Shown: positions 38,160-48,311, counted from the first letter of the stretch. The stretch is DNA of 64,000 bases from Betaproteobacteria bacterium (GCA_016234745.1 JACRAR010000002.1:1-64000), one strand, 5' to 3'. Made by a program: numbers and translations. Notes: generated from the letters alone by a model not told the origin.

Positions 38160-38630
38160 CTATTCACTGTCGTCGGCTTCCGCCTGTTCACCGTCAGCCA
38201 GGTGCATGACATTTTCCAGACGCGGCAGCAGATCGTCGCGGGCGCGGTTTGCCAGCAACGCGACCAGGTGGTCGGTGATGCCGTCCATGGCGCGAATGAC
38301 CAGTTGCGGCATTTGTTCGTCGAGCCAGGTTTCAATCTCAACGGCCAGTTCTGACTGACGCGCCAGCAGCAGTTGTTCAAGCCTTGCACGCACAGCTGAC
38401 TCGATTTGTTGATTCTGCATTGCTTGCGGGCTGGTCTCCGGGATTTCCGGCTCATGCGCCTGGACGCCTGCCTGATCCACAACCTCGGTGAGTACGGGAA
38501 CTTCTTCGAGTGGCACAGCATCAGCACTTTGTCCTGCTTCGCCGCGTTCGGCAGGTTCGCTGTTCGCACCTGCGACGAATGAGCGGCGGCGCATCAGCGA
38601 GTCGGCACGCTCGATCAGCTTGTCGTTCAC
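38160..38630 (-). CDS. Conserved hypothetical protein between holC and valS
   Basis: 156 residues, acidic. [18 protein letters not shown] opens the protein; a Pro/Glu-rich linker of about 50 residues follows; the C-terminal ~85 residues are predicted helices ([19 protein letters not shown]). It overlaps holC by 4 bases and is read in the same direction, so it is cotranscribed. An alternative frame in 38141-38569 lacks such coupling. I do not recognise a domain. The position holC-(this)-valS suggests a conserved betaproteobacterial gene of unknown role. Confidence 0.75.
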   Translation of the reverse strand: MNDKLIERADSLMRRRSFVAGANSEPAERGEAGQSADAVPLEEVPVLTEVVDQAGVQAHEPEIPETSPQAMQNQQIESAVRARLEQLLLARQSELAVEIETWLDEQMPQLVIRAMDGITDHLVALLANRARDDLLPRLENVMHLADGEQAEADDSE

Positions 38631-39064
38631 AGCGGTTCCTTCTGCAGGTCGCGGAAGCGAATGTCGTAGCCACGGTCACGATAAAATTTGACCCGGTCGC
38701 GCGCCGGCAAACGCACCGCATCATCCACGCTTATGATCTCGACCAAATCGTCGAAGCGGCTGAAAGCGGGCGGCAGTTCATTGCTGAGATTGAGCAGGCA
38801 CTGGTGCTGGGGTGCGGTATCGAGACTCGCCGCAATCAATATCGGTGTTTCGTCGGCGAGCTTTGAATCGACACGGCAGTGCGGCAGGAAGCCGGTGGCG
38901 GGATGTGTCCATAGCAGCCGGTCGAGACGATCGGCAATTTCCCGGTCCGGCGCATAAACGACAGTTGCGGACTGGGTTCGCCCTGGCGCCGCATTCAGTG
39001 CCAACCAGGCAGCAGCACCCTGCAGGCGATCCGGTGCGCCATGACAGAACAATACTTTGGTCAC
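38627..39064 (-). CDS. holC: DNA polymerase III subunit chi
   Basis: 145 residues. The N-terminus (VLFCHGAPDRLQGAAAWL), the Asp-Arg-Leu-Asp-Arg-Leu-Leu-Trp block (residues ~45-55) and PHCRVDSKLADETPILI are chi features. It links the clamp loader (via psi) to SSB. Gene order pepA-holC-(hyp)-valS is the classical one. It starts 18 bases after pepA. Confidence 0.9.
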   Translation of the reverse strand: MTKVLFCHGAPDRLQGAAAWLALNAAPGRTQSATVVYAPDREIADRLDRLLWTHPATGFLPHCRVDSKLADETPILIAASLDTAPQHQCLLNLSNELPPAFSRFDDLVEIISVDDAVRLPARDRVKFYRDRGYDIRFRDLQKEPL

Positions 39065-39082
39065 GCCGGTATCGCTTGCGGC

Positions 39083-40582
39083 TTATTCGACATTTGCGCC
39101 CGTGCGCGCCAGCAGAAAATGTGTCAGCAATGGCACCGGCCGACCAGTCGAGCCTTTTTTCTCCCCTGATTTCCAGGCAGTGCCCGCAACGTCCAGGTGC
39201 GCCCAGTGGAATTTCTTGGCAAAGCGCGACAGGAAGCATGCCGCAGTGACTGTTCCGGCCGGACGACCGCCGATATTGGCCATGTCGGCAAAGGGACTCT
39301 TCAATTGTTCCTGATAGTCGTCCCAAAGGGGCAGTTGCCAGGCACGATCATAGGCATTCTGGCCGGCATGCAGAATTTCGCGTGCCAGGGCGTCATCATT
39401 GGCGAACAGGCCGCTGGCGACATGACCCAGGGCGATGACGCAGGCGCCGGTGAGGGTGGCGATGTCGATGACGCAGGCGGGTTCGTAGCGCTCCGCATAA
39501 GTCAGCGCATCGCAGAGGATCAGACGGCCTTCTGCATCGGTGTTGAGGATCTCGATGGTTTGGCCGGACATTGAGGTGACGATGTCGCCCGGTCTGCTGG
39601 CATTGCCTCCCGGCATGTTCTCGACGGTCGGAATCAGGCCGACGACATTTGCCGGCAGAGCCATCAAGGCGATTGCTTTCATGGTGCCGAGCACGCTGGC
39701 GGCACCGGACATGTCGTACTTCATCTCATCCATCTCCGGCCCGGGCTTCAGGGAAATGCCGCCGGAGTCGAAAGTGATGCCTTTGCCGACCAGTACCACG
39801 GGCTTCCCGCCTTTTTTTCCGCCGTCATGGCGCAGCACGATGAATTTGGGTGGTTGATGCGAGCCGCGCGTGACCGACAGCAAGGATCCCATGCCGAGCT
39901 TTTCCATGTCGGCTCGCTCCAGCACCTCCACTTTGAGGCTGTGCGCCTTGCGCAACTCCAGGGCTTGTTCGGCAAGATAGGTCGGTGTGCAGATGTTGCC
40001 AGGCAGATTGCCGAGATCCTTTGCCAGATTCATTCCCGCCACGATGGCTTGTCCCTGGCTCCGAGCTGCTTCGGCAGCAGTCAGGTCGGAACGGCTTTCC
40101 ACTGTGAGCGTTATTTTCCGCAGCGGACGGCGGACCTCGTCTTTTTTCGATTTGAAGCGGTCGAATCGATACAGCGCTTCACCAACCATCAGGACGGTTT
40201 GTCTGATGCGCCAGGAAAGGTCGCGTTTTTTCACCGGTAGCTCGGTAAGTGTCAGGCAGGCGTCAAAAGCGCCAATTTCGTTCAGGGTGCGTGTTGCAGT
40301 CGCGACCGCATCGCGAAACTCCTTGTCGCGAAAATCCTTTTCCTTGCCCAGACCGACCAGAAGGACGCGGTCACAAAGAGTGCCTGGGACATTGTGCAGC
40401 AGCAGAGTCGAGCCCGGCTTGCCTTCCATGTCGCCACGGCGCAGCAGATTGGTCACATAATTATCCGCGGCCTGGTTGATCACATCGCCCGGCAGCGAAA
40501 GTTTGCGCGGTTCAAAAACGCCGATCACCACGCAAGCGCTGCGCTGCTTTTCCGGACTACCGCTTTTTATGCTAAATTCCAC
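39083..40582 (-). CDS. pepA: Leucyl aminopeptidase (M17)
   Basis: 499 residues. The metal-binding/catalytic core has KGITFDSGGISLKPG, MKYDMSGAASVLG and the signature NTDAEGRLILCDALTYAE. These provide the two-zinc site and catalytic Lys/Arg. A cytoplasmic hexameric enzyme, also a DNA-binding factor in E. coli. It is divergent from lptF with ~100 bases between starts, the standard pepA/lptF arrangement, which holds both promoters. Confidence 0.96.
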   Translation of the reverse strand: MEFSIKSGSPEKQRSACVVIGVFEPRKLSLPGDVINQAADNYVTNLLRRGDMEGKPGSTLLLHNVPGTLCDRVLLVGLGKEKDFRDKEFRDAVATATRTLNEIGAFDACLTLTELPVKKRDLSWRIRQTVLMVGEALYRFDRFKSKKDEVRRPLRKITLTVESRSDLTAAEAARSQGQAIVAGMNLAKDLGNLPGNICTPTYLAEQALELRKAHSLKVEVLERADMEKLGMGSLLSVTRGSHQPPKFIVLRHDGGKKGGKPVVLVGKGITFDSGGISLKPGPEMDEMKYDMSGAASVLGTMKAIALMALPANVVGLIPTVENMPGGNASRPGDIVTSMSGQTIEILNTDAEGRLILCDALTYAERYEPACVIDIATLTGACVIALGHVASGLFANDDALAREILHAGQNAYDRAWQLPLWDDYQEQLKSPFADMANIGGRPAGTVTAACFLSRFAKKFHWAHLDVAGTAWKSGEKKGSTGRPVPLLTHFLLARTGANVE

Positions 40583-40682
40583 GCATTACTCCTTGCAAGG
40601 ATTTGGGAAAGCCGTTCTCTGTAGTGAAAATCGGCAACTTTTTCGATTATCCCCAAATTTACCCTCAAAAGTCAAAGACAAC

Positions 40683-41762
40683 ATGATTTTCCAACGTGCG
40701 GCGCTGCGCGAATTCGCCAACACTGCCCTGGCTGTCTTCGTTGCATTATTCGCCATCATGCTGACGACGCAGTTGATCCGTTTGCTCAGTCAGGCGGCCG
40801 GGGGCACGTTGGCCTCCGAGGCGGTGGTGGCCCTTCTCGGTTTCAGCGCCCTCAATTACTTGCCGGTCCTGTTGTCCTTGACCTTGTTCATCGCGGTGTT
40901 GTTGTCCTTGTCCCGCTCATACCGGGACTCAGAGATGCTGGTCTGGTTTTCCTGCGGTCGTCCGCTGACGGCGTGGATACGCCCGGTGCTGACCTTCGCC
41001 GCGCCGATGGTGCTGACCATCAGTGTGCTGGCCTTGTTCCTGTCGCCCTGGGCCTTGTCGAAGAGTGCCGAATACCGGCAAAAGATGGAAAACCGCGATG
41101 ATGTTGCGCGCGTTGCGCCTGGCGCCTTCAAGGAATCGGCAGCGTCCGATCGGGTATTTTTTGTCGAGGCGGTGGCCAGCAACGAAGCGCAGGTCAGAAA
41201 TGTTTTCATCAGTTCCGTGCAGAATGGCCGCCTCGGCGTCATGGCGGCGGCGCACGGGCATCAGGAAAGCATGCCCAACGGCGACCGCTTCCTGGTGCTG
41301 GAAAACGGCCGGCGCTATGAAGGCACGCCGGGCCAGGCGGATTATCGCGTCATGCAGTTCGAGCGCTATGCCGTTCGGATCGAGACGCCCGAGACGCAAG
41401 GCATCGTCATGACGCCGAAAAGCTTGCCCCTGTTGCAATTGATTGCCGATCCGACGCCGCCCAACCTGGGCGAATTGCTGTGGCGCCTGGGCATTCCGCT
41501 GGCAGCCATGAATCTTGCCTTGCTGGCAATTCCTCTCTCATTCGTGAACCCGCGTGCCGGACGCACCAATAACCTGATTTTCGCTGTGTTGACCTACATG
41601 ATCTACAGCAACCTGATCAGTATCAGCCAGGCTTGGGTTGCGCAAAGCCGGCTCAGTTTCGAGGTTGGCGTATGGCTGGTGCATGTGGTGATGTTCGTCA
41701 TGCTGCTGCTCTTGTTCTCGCGGCGCCTGATGGTTTTTTCCTGGGCCCGTCTATGGCGCTGA
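40683..41762 (+). CDS. lptF: LPS export system permease LptF
   Basis: 359 residues from ATG 40683; the upstream open frame of ~70 codons lies in the pepA promoter and start region. IFQRAALREFANTALAVF is the LptF N-terminus. Three membrane helices, a periplasmic beta-jellyroll-like domain (residues ~130-270) and three more helices (ending VVMFVMLLLLFSRRLMV) give the YjgP/YjgQ topology. With LptG and LptB it drives LPS from the inner membrane to the LptC-A bridge. It overlaps lptG by 10 bases. Confidence 0.95.
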   Translation: MIFQRAALREFANTALAVFVALFAIMLTTQLIRLLSQAAGGTLASEAVVALLGFSALNYLPVLLSLTLFIAVLLSLSRSYRDSEMLVWFSCGRPLTAWIRPVLTFAAPMVLTISVLALFLSPWALSKSAEYRQKMENRDDVARVAPGAFKESAASDRVFFVEAVASNEAQVRNVFISSVQNGRLGVMAAAHGHQESMPNGDRFLVLENGRRYEGTPGQADYRVMQFERYAVRIETPETQGIVMTPKSLPLLQLIADPTPPNLGELLWRLGIPLAAMNLALLAIPLSFVNPRAGRTNNLIFAVLTYMIYSNLISISQAWVAQSRLSFEVGVWLVHVVMFVMLLLLFSRRLMVFSWARLWR

Positions 41763-42832
41763 AAGTCTATGAACGCTATCTGGCGCGGGAAATCTATGCC
41801 GCCACGGCGCTGGTGCTGGTGGCGTTCCTGATGCTGTTCGCATTCTTCGACCTGATCCACGAGTTTGAGGATATCGGCAAAGGCAATTATCAGCTGCAGC
41901 ATGCGGCGGCCTTTGTGTTATTGAGCGTGGCGGGACGAATCTATGAACTGTTTCCGATTGCCGTGTTGATCGGCAGTTTGTACGCATTGACGCTGCTGGC
42001 ACGCCATTCCGAAATTACGGTATTGCGTATTTCGGGACTGTCGACGGGAACGCTCCTGAAAACCTTGGCCAAGCTGGGAATGGTTTTTGTGCTGCTGACT
42101 TTCGTGGTCGGCGAATTTGTTGCGCCGCCAGCCGAGCGTGCCGCCCAGCAGTTGCGCCTCAAGGCCTTGAGTTCGATGGTGGCGCAGGAATTTCGTTCCG
42201 GCCTGTGGGTCAAGGACGAACTGAGTTTCATCAATGTGAGGGATGTACTGCCCGACACCCGCTTGCGTGGCGTGCGCATCTACGAATTCGACAGGGATCA
42301 CCAGTTGCGGTCCATCAGCGATGCCGAGGAGGGGGAGTTTCAGTCTCACGATCGCTGGCGGCTCGTCAATGTCATGCAGACCATCTTCGAAGGCGATACG
42401 GCGCGCATCAACCGAGTGCCCGACATGGTCTGGCGTTCTGCCCTGACGCCGGACATCCTTTCGGTGCTGATGGTTGTGCCGGAGCGCATGTCCATCATCA
42501 CGCTATTTCAATACGTGCGGCACCTGGAGGAAAACCAGCAGATGGCGCAGCGTTACGCGATCGCGTTATGGAAAAAGCTGATTTACCCCTTGGCAGCGCT
42601 GGTCATGATGGCCCTGGCGGTGCCCTTTGCCTACATGCAAGACCGGCTTGGCGCGGTCAGTCTCAAGGTATTTGCCGGCGTCATGCTGGGAATTACTTTC
42701 CATATGCTGAACGGATTGTTTTCCAGCCTTGGCGCGATCAACCAATGGACGCCATTCTTTTCCGCCATTACGCCGAGCGGAATGTTCCTGCTGGCCGCAG
42801 CTGCCATGATCTGGTGGGTGGAACGGCGCTAG
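41753..42832 (+). CDS. lptG: LPS export system permease LptG
   Basis: 359 residues from ATG 41753. KVYERYLAREIYAATALVL and HEFEDIGKGNY are LptG N-terminal features. LFPIAVLIGSLYALTLLARHSEITVLRISG is the conserved coupling-helix region that contacts LptB. Six helices and a periplasmic domain are present, ending AAAAMIWWVERR. It completes the LptFG pair. A large perfect hairpin follows 1-2 bases after its stop. Confidence 0.95.
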   Translation: MALKVYERYLAREIYAATALVLVAFLMLFAFFDLIHEFEDIGKGNYQLQHAAAFVLLSVAGRIYELFPIAVLIGSLYALTLLARHSEITVLRISGLSTGTLLKTLAKLGMVFVLLTFVVGEFVAPPAERAAQQLRLKALSSMVAQEFRSGLWVKDELSFINVRDVLPDTRLRGVRIYEFDRDHQLRSISDAEEGEFQSHDRWRLVNVMQTIFEGDTARINRVPDMVWRSALTPDILSVLMVVPERMSIITLFQYVRHLEENQQMAQRYAIALWKKLIYPLAALVMMALAVPFAYMQDRLGAVSLKVFAGVMLGITFHMLNGLFSSLGAINQWTPFFSAITPSGMFLLAAAAMIWWVERR

Positions 42833-42833
42833 C

Positions 42834-42881
42834 ACCCCAGAATCAAAGGCGGGCACCAGTGCCCGAATTTGATTCTGGGGT
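42834..42881. terminator. Large bidirectional hairpin between lptG and the RDD gene
   Basis: A 14-bp perfect outer stem (ACCCCAGAATCAAA with TTTGATTCTGGGGT) plus an inner CGGGCAC/GTGCCCG stem, total 48 bases. Both flanking genes converge on it. It lacks a T run in either direction, so a processing, Rho-assisted or repeat-element role is also possible. Confidence 0.75.
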
Positions 42882-42884
42882 ACC

Positions 42885-43316
42885 TTAGGTCAAGGTGATC
42901 AGGCGTGTTCCGGCAAGCCGATCGTGCAGGAACTGCCTTTCCCGATCGAATATGGCCCAGACCAGGCCGGCGCCAAAGAACAGGACCGAAGGTCCGCACA
43001 AGGCAAAACGCAGCAAAGCCTGCGGCAACACAACCGTTTTGCCGGTTATGGTGCTCTCTAGGCGGATTCTCCAGGTTTTCATCGCCAGGGTTTGGCCGCC
43101 GTGGAGCCAGAACCAGACAAAATAAATCAACAACACTGAAAGCAAGTGCAGTTGCAGCAGCCACCCTGGCATTGTCATGTTGCCTGCCAGCCCTAATAAA
43201 ATGTTCGGTAGCATAAAAGTCACCGATAGCACGCCCAGCAGCAGCAGACTCTCATAGAGCATGCTGGCGAGACGGCGGCGAATGCTGGGAACGGGAAGGA
43301 CCGGTGCGGCTGCCAA
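42885..43316 (-). CDS. RDD family membrane protein
   Basis: 143 residues if the TTG at 43316 is used; the open frame extends to 43412 inside the preceding gene, and ATG 43262 is another option. SIRRRLASMLYESLL is the RDD-type N-terminus. Membrane helices lie at LLLLGVLSVTFMLPNILLGLAG, LLQLHLLSVLLIYFVWFW and FALCGPSVLFFGAGLVWAIF. LAMKTWRIRL and FLHDRLAGTRLI supply the conserved Asp/Arg. The function is unknown; RDD proteins have been linked to transport. Last gene of the sigma-factor operon. Confidence 0.8.
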   Translation of the reverse strand: MAAAPVLPVPSIRRRLASMLYESLLLLGVLSVTFMLPNILLGLAGNMTMPGWLLQLHLLSVLLIYFVWFWLHGGQTLAMKTWRIRLESTITGKTVVLPQALLRFALCGPSVLFFGAGLVWAIFDRERQFLHDRLAGTRLITLT

Positions 43317-43326
43317 AGAATTGGAA

Positions 43327-43896
43327 TTACTGCGGGCTTGGCGCGACGGCCGGAGCAGGAGCGGTAGCCGGCTCGGCAGACGCTGCAGCAGCCGGCGGGG
43401 TTGCCGGTGCAACTGGAGGCGGAGTAGGCGCTACCCTGCTTGCACCGCTTTTAGGTTGTGTTTTGCGGGTGGTGGCAACTTGTTTCAGACGCTCTTTTTC
43501 GGCATCCGGCAGATTCTTGTACTCTTGCCATTTTTGATTCACGGTCTGCCGTTGCTCCAGTGGAACCTTTCGCAGTGCCTTGTACTGCTCACGCGCCTGT
43601 TTGCGTTCTTCCGGGGAAAGGCTGACCCAGGTTTTCATGCGCAATTGCAGGCGTTGCTGTTCTTCAGCCGACATGGCCGGATAGCGCTGCGCTATACCGA
43701 CCCATTTCTTGCGCCGAAAGGATTCGAGTTTGTCCCACTCGCTGGACAGGGGCGCCAGAATCTCCCGTTGCTGCGGGCTGAGTTCAGCCCAGGTGGGTTG
43801 CTTGAGGGGAGGTACGACGGCGCTGGCAGGTGTGACGAAGGCCAGCGCTAGAGCCAGTATTATTCCGGAGAAGACTGAGAAGAATGTTCGAGCCAT
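43327..43896 (-). CDS. DUF3106 family exported protein
   Basis: 189 residues. A signal peptide is clear (FFSVFSGIILALALAFVTPASA, cleavage near residue 26). The mature part carries repeated helical W-x-x-L/M-(S/T)-P-(E/Q) units (TWAELSPQQREIL, TWVSLSPEERKQA), the DUF3106 pattern, and ends in a Pro/Ala-rich tail. It resembles a periplasmic stress or adaptor protein. It overlaps the DUF3619 gene by 37 bases in another frame. Function unknown. Confidence 0.75.
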   Translation of the reverse strand: MARTFFSVFSGIILALALAFVTPASAVVPPLKQPTWAELSPQQREILAPLSSEWDKLESFRRKKWVGIAQRYPAMSAEEQQRLQLRMKTWVSLSPEERKQAREQYKALRKVPLEQRQTVNQKWQEYKNLPDAEKERLKQVATTRKTQPKSGASRVAPTPPPVAPATPPAAAASAEPATAPAPAVAPSPQ

Positions 43897-44252
43897 GCGC
43901 TGAAGCCATGATCCAGATAAGCGTTGATCGGTAGCTCGTCGGAAAGCAGAGCGCTGTCGATTTCTTCGTTTTCAGCGGCTTGCTGGAAGCTATTCCAGTA
44001 ATAAGTTCCCACCACACCGACGGCAAGTGCAAGCAATGCCACCAATTTGCGGACTTGCGGCAGAATCACGTCGCTGGTGAAGTGACCGACACCCGCCAGG
44101 CTCAAGCCAGTCAGTTGAGTTTTCTGATGAACCAGCGCTTCCTGGCGCGCAGCCTGCAGTCTGGTCCGAATGCCCGGACTGAGATTGTCGGTGCTCTGGT
44201 TGAGAACCTGGCTGATTTTATTGGCGAATTGCTGCTCGTCCTGGTTATTCAT
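43860..44252 (-). CDS. DUF3619-type membrane protein, possible anti-sigma
   Basis: 130 residues. A soluble N-terminal part (QFANKISQVLNQSTDNLSP) is followed by one membrane helix (LVALLALAVGVVGTYYW) and a short acidic tail. It starts in 4-base overlap with the sigma factor stop. A small cytoplasmic domain plus single helix encoded right after an ECF-like sigma factor is the layout of an anti-sigma factor. That role is inference; the family call rests on operon position and N-terminus. Confidence 0.7.
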   Translation of the reverse strand: MNNQDEQQFANKISQVLNQSTDNLSPGIRTRLQAARQEALVHQKTQLTGLSLAGVGHFTSDVILPQVRKLVALLALAVGVVGTYYWNSFQQAAENEEIDSALLSDELPINAYLDHGFSAWLEHSSQSSPE

Positions 44253-44809
44253 AGTTCTATGCCTTTAGTCTTCAGCGCTGTCGCCAAGGTGTGGGTGGCC
44301 CTTGAACAATGCGTCTTCACGCTTCCCTCGGTGCAACCCATAGCGGCAGCCGTCTCGGCGATATCCATGTCCTCCCAGTAACGCATGAGGAAGGCTTCGC
44401 GTTGACGTGGAGGTAACTTTTTGATTTCTTTTTCAATTGCAGCAAGCACTTGGGTTTGTTCAAGACTCGCATGTGGTGTTGCGATGTTTGACCCCTCATG
44501 GGCCTGCAAAGTTTCAAGAGGATCGCCATCGTCGTCATCGGCAGGGGTGAAGGAGGAGAGCATGGTGGTCCATAGCGAACGTACTTTCTGGCGACGGTAG
44601 AAATCACGGATGGTGTTTTGCAATATGCGCTGAAACAACATCGGCAGTTCTTCAAGCGGCTTGTCGCCATATTTTTCAGCGAGTTTCAGCATGGCATCCT
44701 GCACGATATCGAGCGCGTGGTCCTCATTTTGCATGGCGTACATCGCCTGCTTGAAGGCGCGCCGTTCAATACCGGCAAGGAATTCCGAAAGTTCGATGCG
44801 AGTGGCCAG
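44249..44809 (-). CDS. ECF-like RNA polymerase sigma factor, probable CTG start
   Basis: 186 residues if started at CTG 44809; the first ATG (44743) would give only 164 and cut sigma region 2. Upstream in-frame residues read MATRIELSEFLAGIERRAFKQA when the CTG is read as Met, matching the usual N-terminus of this family. GAGG lies 7 bases upstream of the CTG. Region 2 has ALDIVQDAMLKLAEKYG and FQRILQNTIRDFYRR; region 4 has LPPRQREAFLMRYWEDMDIAETA and GCTEGSVKTH (helix-turn-helix). It heads the sigma-DUF3619-DUF3106-RDD operon, divergent from ilvI. Confidence 0.85.
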   Translation of the reverse strand: MATRIELSEFLAGIERRAFKQAMYAMQNEDHALDIVQDAMLKLAEKYGDKPLEELPMLFQRILQNTIRDFYRRQKVRSLWTTMLSSFTPADDDDGDPLETLQAHEGSNIATPHASLEQTQVLAAIEKEIKKLPPRQREAFLMRYWEDMDIAETAAAMGCTEGSVKTHCSRATHTLATALKTKGIEL

Positions 44810-44891
44810 AGAATTTCCTCAATCGCCGTTACGGCGAGCCAATGAATGAAAAAATAGCATAACTTATCAGTCGTTCCCAACCCGTAATGTC

Positions 44892-44920
44892 TTGACCAAA
44901 TCAGGGCTTGCCGGTAAGGT
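44892..44920 (+). promoter_or_regulatory. Candidate promoter of the ilvIHC operon
   Basis: TTGACC at 44892 and TAAGGT at 44915 are spaced by 17 bases, ~40 bases before the chosen ilvI start. The -35 is good, the -10 weak. No leader peptide rich in Ile/Val/Leu was seen. Confidence 0.4.
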
Positions 44921-44958
44921 TACGCGTTTTGGGCAATTACTGCTGTGTGGATAATACA

Positions 44959-46668
44959 ATGGTCTTGACTGGTGGGGAAATTGTAATCAGGTGCTTGCAG
45001 GAAGAGAAGGTCGAGTACGTCTTCGGCTACCCTGGCGGCTCTGTGCTGTTCATCTATGACGCGATGTTCAAACAGGACAAGTTCAAGCATATCCTGGTGC
45101 GTCATGAGCAAGCCGCGGTGCATGCCGCGGATGCGTATTCCCGCTCATCGCAGAAAGTCGGCGTCTGCATGGTGACTTCGGGTCCCGGCGTGACCAATGC
45201 CGTGACCGGGATCGCCACGGCCTACATGGACTCGATCCCGCTGGTGATCATCTCCGGTCAGGTGCCGACGGCCTATATCGGTCAGGACGCCTTCCAGGAA
45301 TGCGACACGGTGGGCATCACGCGTCCTTGCGTGAAGCACAATTTCCTCGTGAAAGACGTCAAAGACCTTGCGGCAACCATCAAGAAAGCTTTTTATCTGG
45401 CCAAAACCGGCCGTCCCGGCCCAGTGCTGGTGGATATCCCCAAGGACATCAGCAACCAAAAGTGCGAATTTGATTACCCCAAGTCGGTGGTGATGCGCTC
45501 CTACAACCCCGTCACCAAGGGGCACTCAGGCCAGATCAAGAAGGCGCTGCAACTCCTGCTCGATGCCAAGCGGCCGATGGTCTATACGGGTGGTGGCGTG
45601 ATCCTGTCGGATGCCTCAAGCAAACTGATCAAGTTGGTCAAGCGGCTGGGATTCCCGATTACCAACACGTTGATGGGACTGGGCGGCTATCCGGCCACCG
45701 ACAAGCAGTTTGTCGGCATGCTGGGAATGCATGGCACCTACGAAGCCAACATGGCCATGCAGAACTGCGATGTGCTGCTGGCAATCGGCGCCCGTTTCGA
45801 CGACCGGGTGATTGGCAACACAGCGCATTTCAACGAAATCCAGCGCAAGATCATCCACATCGATATCGATCCCTCTTCGATTTCCAAACGGGTCAGGGTC
45901 GATGTGCCGATCGTCGGGAACGTTCCCGACGTGCTTGACGACATGCTCAAGCAACTCGATGCGATCGAAGCCAAATCCGACCCGAAGCAGATTGCCGCAT
46001 GGTGGCAGCAGATCGCGACCTGGCGCGCCAAGAATTGTCTCAAGTACAAGCACAGCGACAAGCTCATCATGCCGCAACTGGTGATCGAGAAGCTCTACGA
46101 AGTCACCGGCGGGGATGCCATCATCACTTCCGATGTTGGCCAGCACCAGATGTGGGCGGCGCAGTATTACAAGTTCGACAAGCCGCGCCGCTGGATCAAT
46201 TCCGGCGGCCTCGGCACGATGGGCTATGGCTTGCCGGCGGCGATGGGCGCGCATTTTGCCAACCCCAAGGCGACCGTCGCCCTGGTGACCGGAGAGGCTT
46301 CGATCCAGATGTGCATCCAGGAATTGTCGACCTGCAAGCAATTCCGGCTGCCGATCAAGATCATCAACCTCAACAACCGCTACCTGGGCATGGTGCGGCA
46401 ATGGCAGGAGATGTTCCACGGCAACCGCTATGCCGAATCCTATGTCGATGCGCTGCCGGATTTCGTCAAGCTCGCAGAGGCCTACGGCCATGTCGGCATG
46501 CAGATCACCAAGCCCGGAGATGTCGAAGCGGCACTGCGCACGGCTTTCACCACGCACAAGAACGACCTCGTCTTCATGGACTTCATCACCGACCAGACCG
46601 CCAATGTCTTTCCCATGATCGCGGCAGGCAAAGGCCTGTCGGAGATGATCCTGGCCGAAGACCTGTGA
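44959..46668 (+). CDS. ilvI: Acetolactate synthase large subunit
   Basis: 569 residues from ATG 44959; GTG 44947 and TTG 44908 are in-frame alternatives. YVFGYPGGSVLFIYD, the activating Glu in RHEQAAVHAADAY, GPGVTNAVTGIATAYMDS and GRPGPVLVDIPKD are AHAS signatures. The TPP motif reads TGEASIQMC, a variant of GDG that I recall from betaproteobacterial AHAS. FAD/TPP enzyme, makes acetolactate or acetohydroxybutyrate for Val/Leu/Ile. It is followed by ilvH and ilvC, a complete early branched-chain block. Confidence 0.95.
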   Translation: MVLTGGEIVIRCLQEEKVEYVFGYPGGSVLFIYDAMFKQDKFKHILVRHEQAAVHAADAYSRSSQKVGVCMVTSGPGVTNAVTGIATAYMDSIPLVIISGQVPTAYIGQDAFQECDTVGITRPCVKHNFLVKDVKDLAATIKKAFYLAKTGRPGPVLVDIPKDISNQKCEFDYPKSVVMRSYNPVTKGHSGQIKKALQLLLDAKRPMVYTGGGVILSDASSKLIKLVKRLGFPITNTLMGLGGYPATDKQFVGMLGMHGTYEANMAMQNCDVLLAIGARFDDRVIGNTAHFNEIQRKIIHIDIDPSSISKRVRVDVPIVGNVPDVLDDMLKQLDAIEAKSDPKQIAAWWQQIATWRAKNCLKYKHSDKLIMPQLVIEKLYEVTGGDAIITSDVGQHQMWAAQYYKFDKPRRWINSGGLGTMGYGLPAAMGAHFANPKATVALVTGEASIQMCIQELSTCKQFRLPIKIINLNNRYLGMVRQWQEMFHGNRYAESYVDALPDFVKLAEAYGHVGMQITKPGDVEAALRTAFTTHKNDLVFMDFITDQTANVFPMIAAGKGLSEMILAEDL

Positions 46669-46686
46669 AGTCTAGGGGAAAATAAA

Positions 46687-47178
46687 ATGCGACACATCAT
46701 ATCCATCCTCCTGGAAAACGAAGCCGGTGCACTGTCGCGTGTGTCCGGGCTGTTCTCGGCACGCGCTTACAACATCGAATCCCTCACCGTAGCACCCACC
46801 GAGGATGCCTCGTTGTCGCGCATGACCATCGTCAGCGTCGGTTCGGATGACGTCATCGAGCAGATCACCAAGCAGTTGAACAAGCTGATTGAGGTCGTCA
46901 AGGTCGTCGACCTGTCCGAGGCACCCCATGTCGAGCGCGAGCTGATGCTGGTCAAGGTGCGCGCCACCGGCAAGGATCGTGAAGAAATGAAGCGTGTCGC
47001 CGACATTTTCCGCGGCCGCATCATCGACGTGACCGAGTCGGCCTACGTGATCGAACTGACCGGCAACAACGCCAAGCTCGATGCCTTCCTCGAGGCGATC
47101 GGATCGGCGCTGATTCTGGAGACGGTGCGCACCGGCGTTTGCGGTATCGGTCGCGGCGACCGGATACTCAAGGTTTAG
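46687..47178 (+). CDS. ilvH: Acetolactate synthase small (regulatory) subunit
   Basis: 163 residues. The N-terminal ACT domain (MRHIISILLENEAGALSRV) and SLTVAPTED, then KLIEVVKVVDLSE and a C-terminal regulatory half are complete. It binds valine and stimulates the large subunit. AGGGGA 8 bases upstream; 18 bases after ilvI. Confidence 0.95.
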   Translation: MRHIISILLENEAGALSRVSGLFSARAYNIESLTVAPTEDASLSRMTIVSVGSDDVIEQITKQLNKLIEVVKVVDLSEAPHVERELMLVKVRATGKDREEMKRVADIFRGRIIDVTESAYVIELTGNNAKLDAFLEAIGSALILETVRTGVCGIGRGDRILKV

Positions 47179-47197
47179 TTTGGCAAGGCACGGCTGA

Positions 47198-48280
<1,083 letters not shown>

Positions 48281-48311
48281 TGCGGGATGGGACGGGGCTG
48301 CGGAGCGGGGC

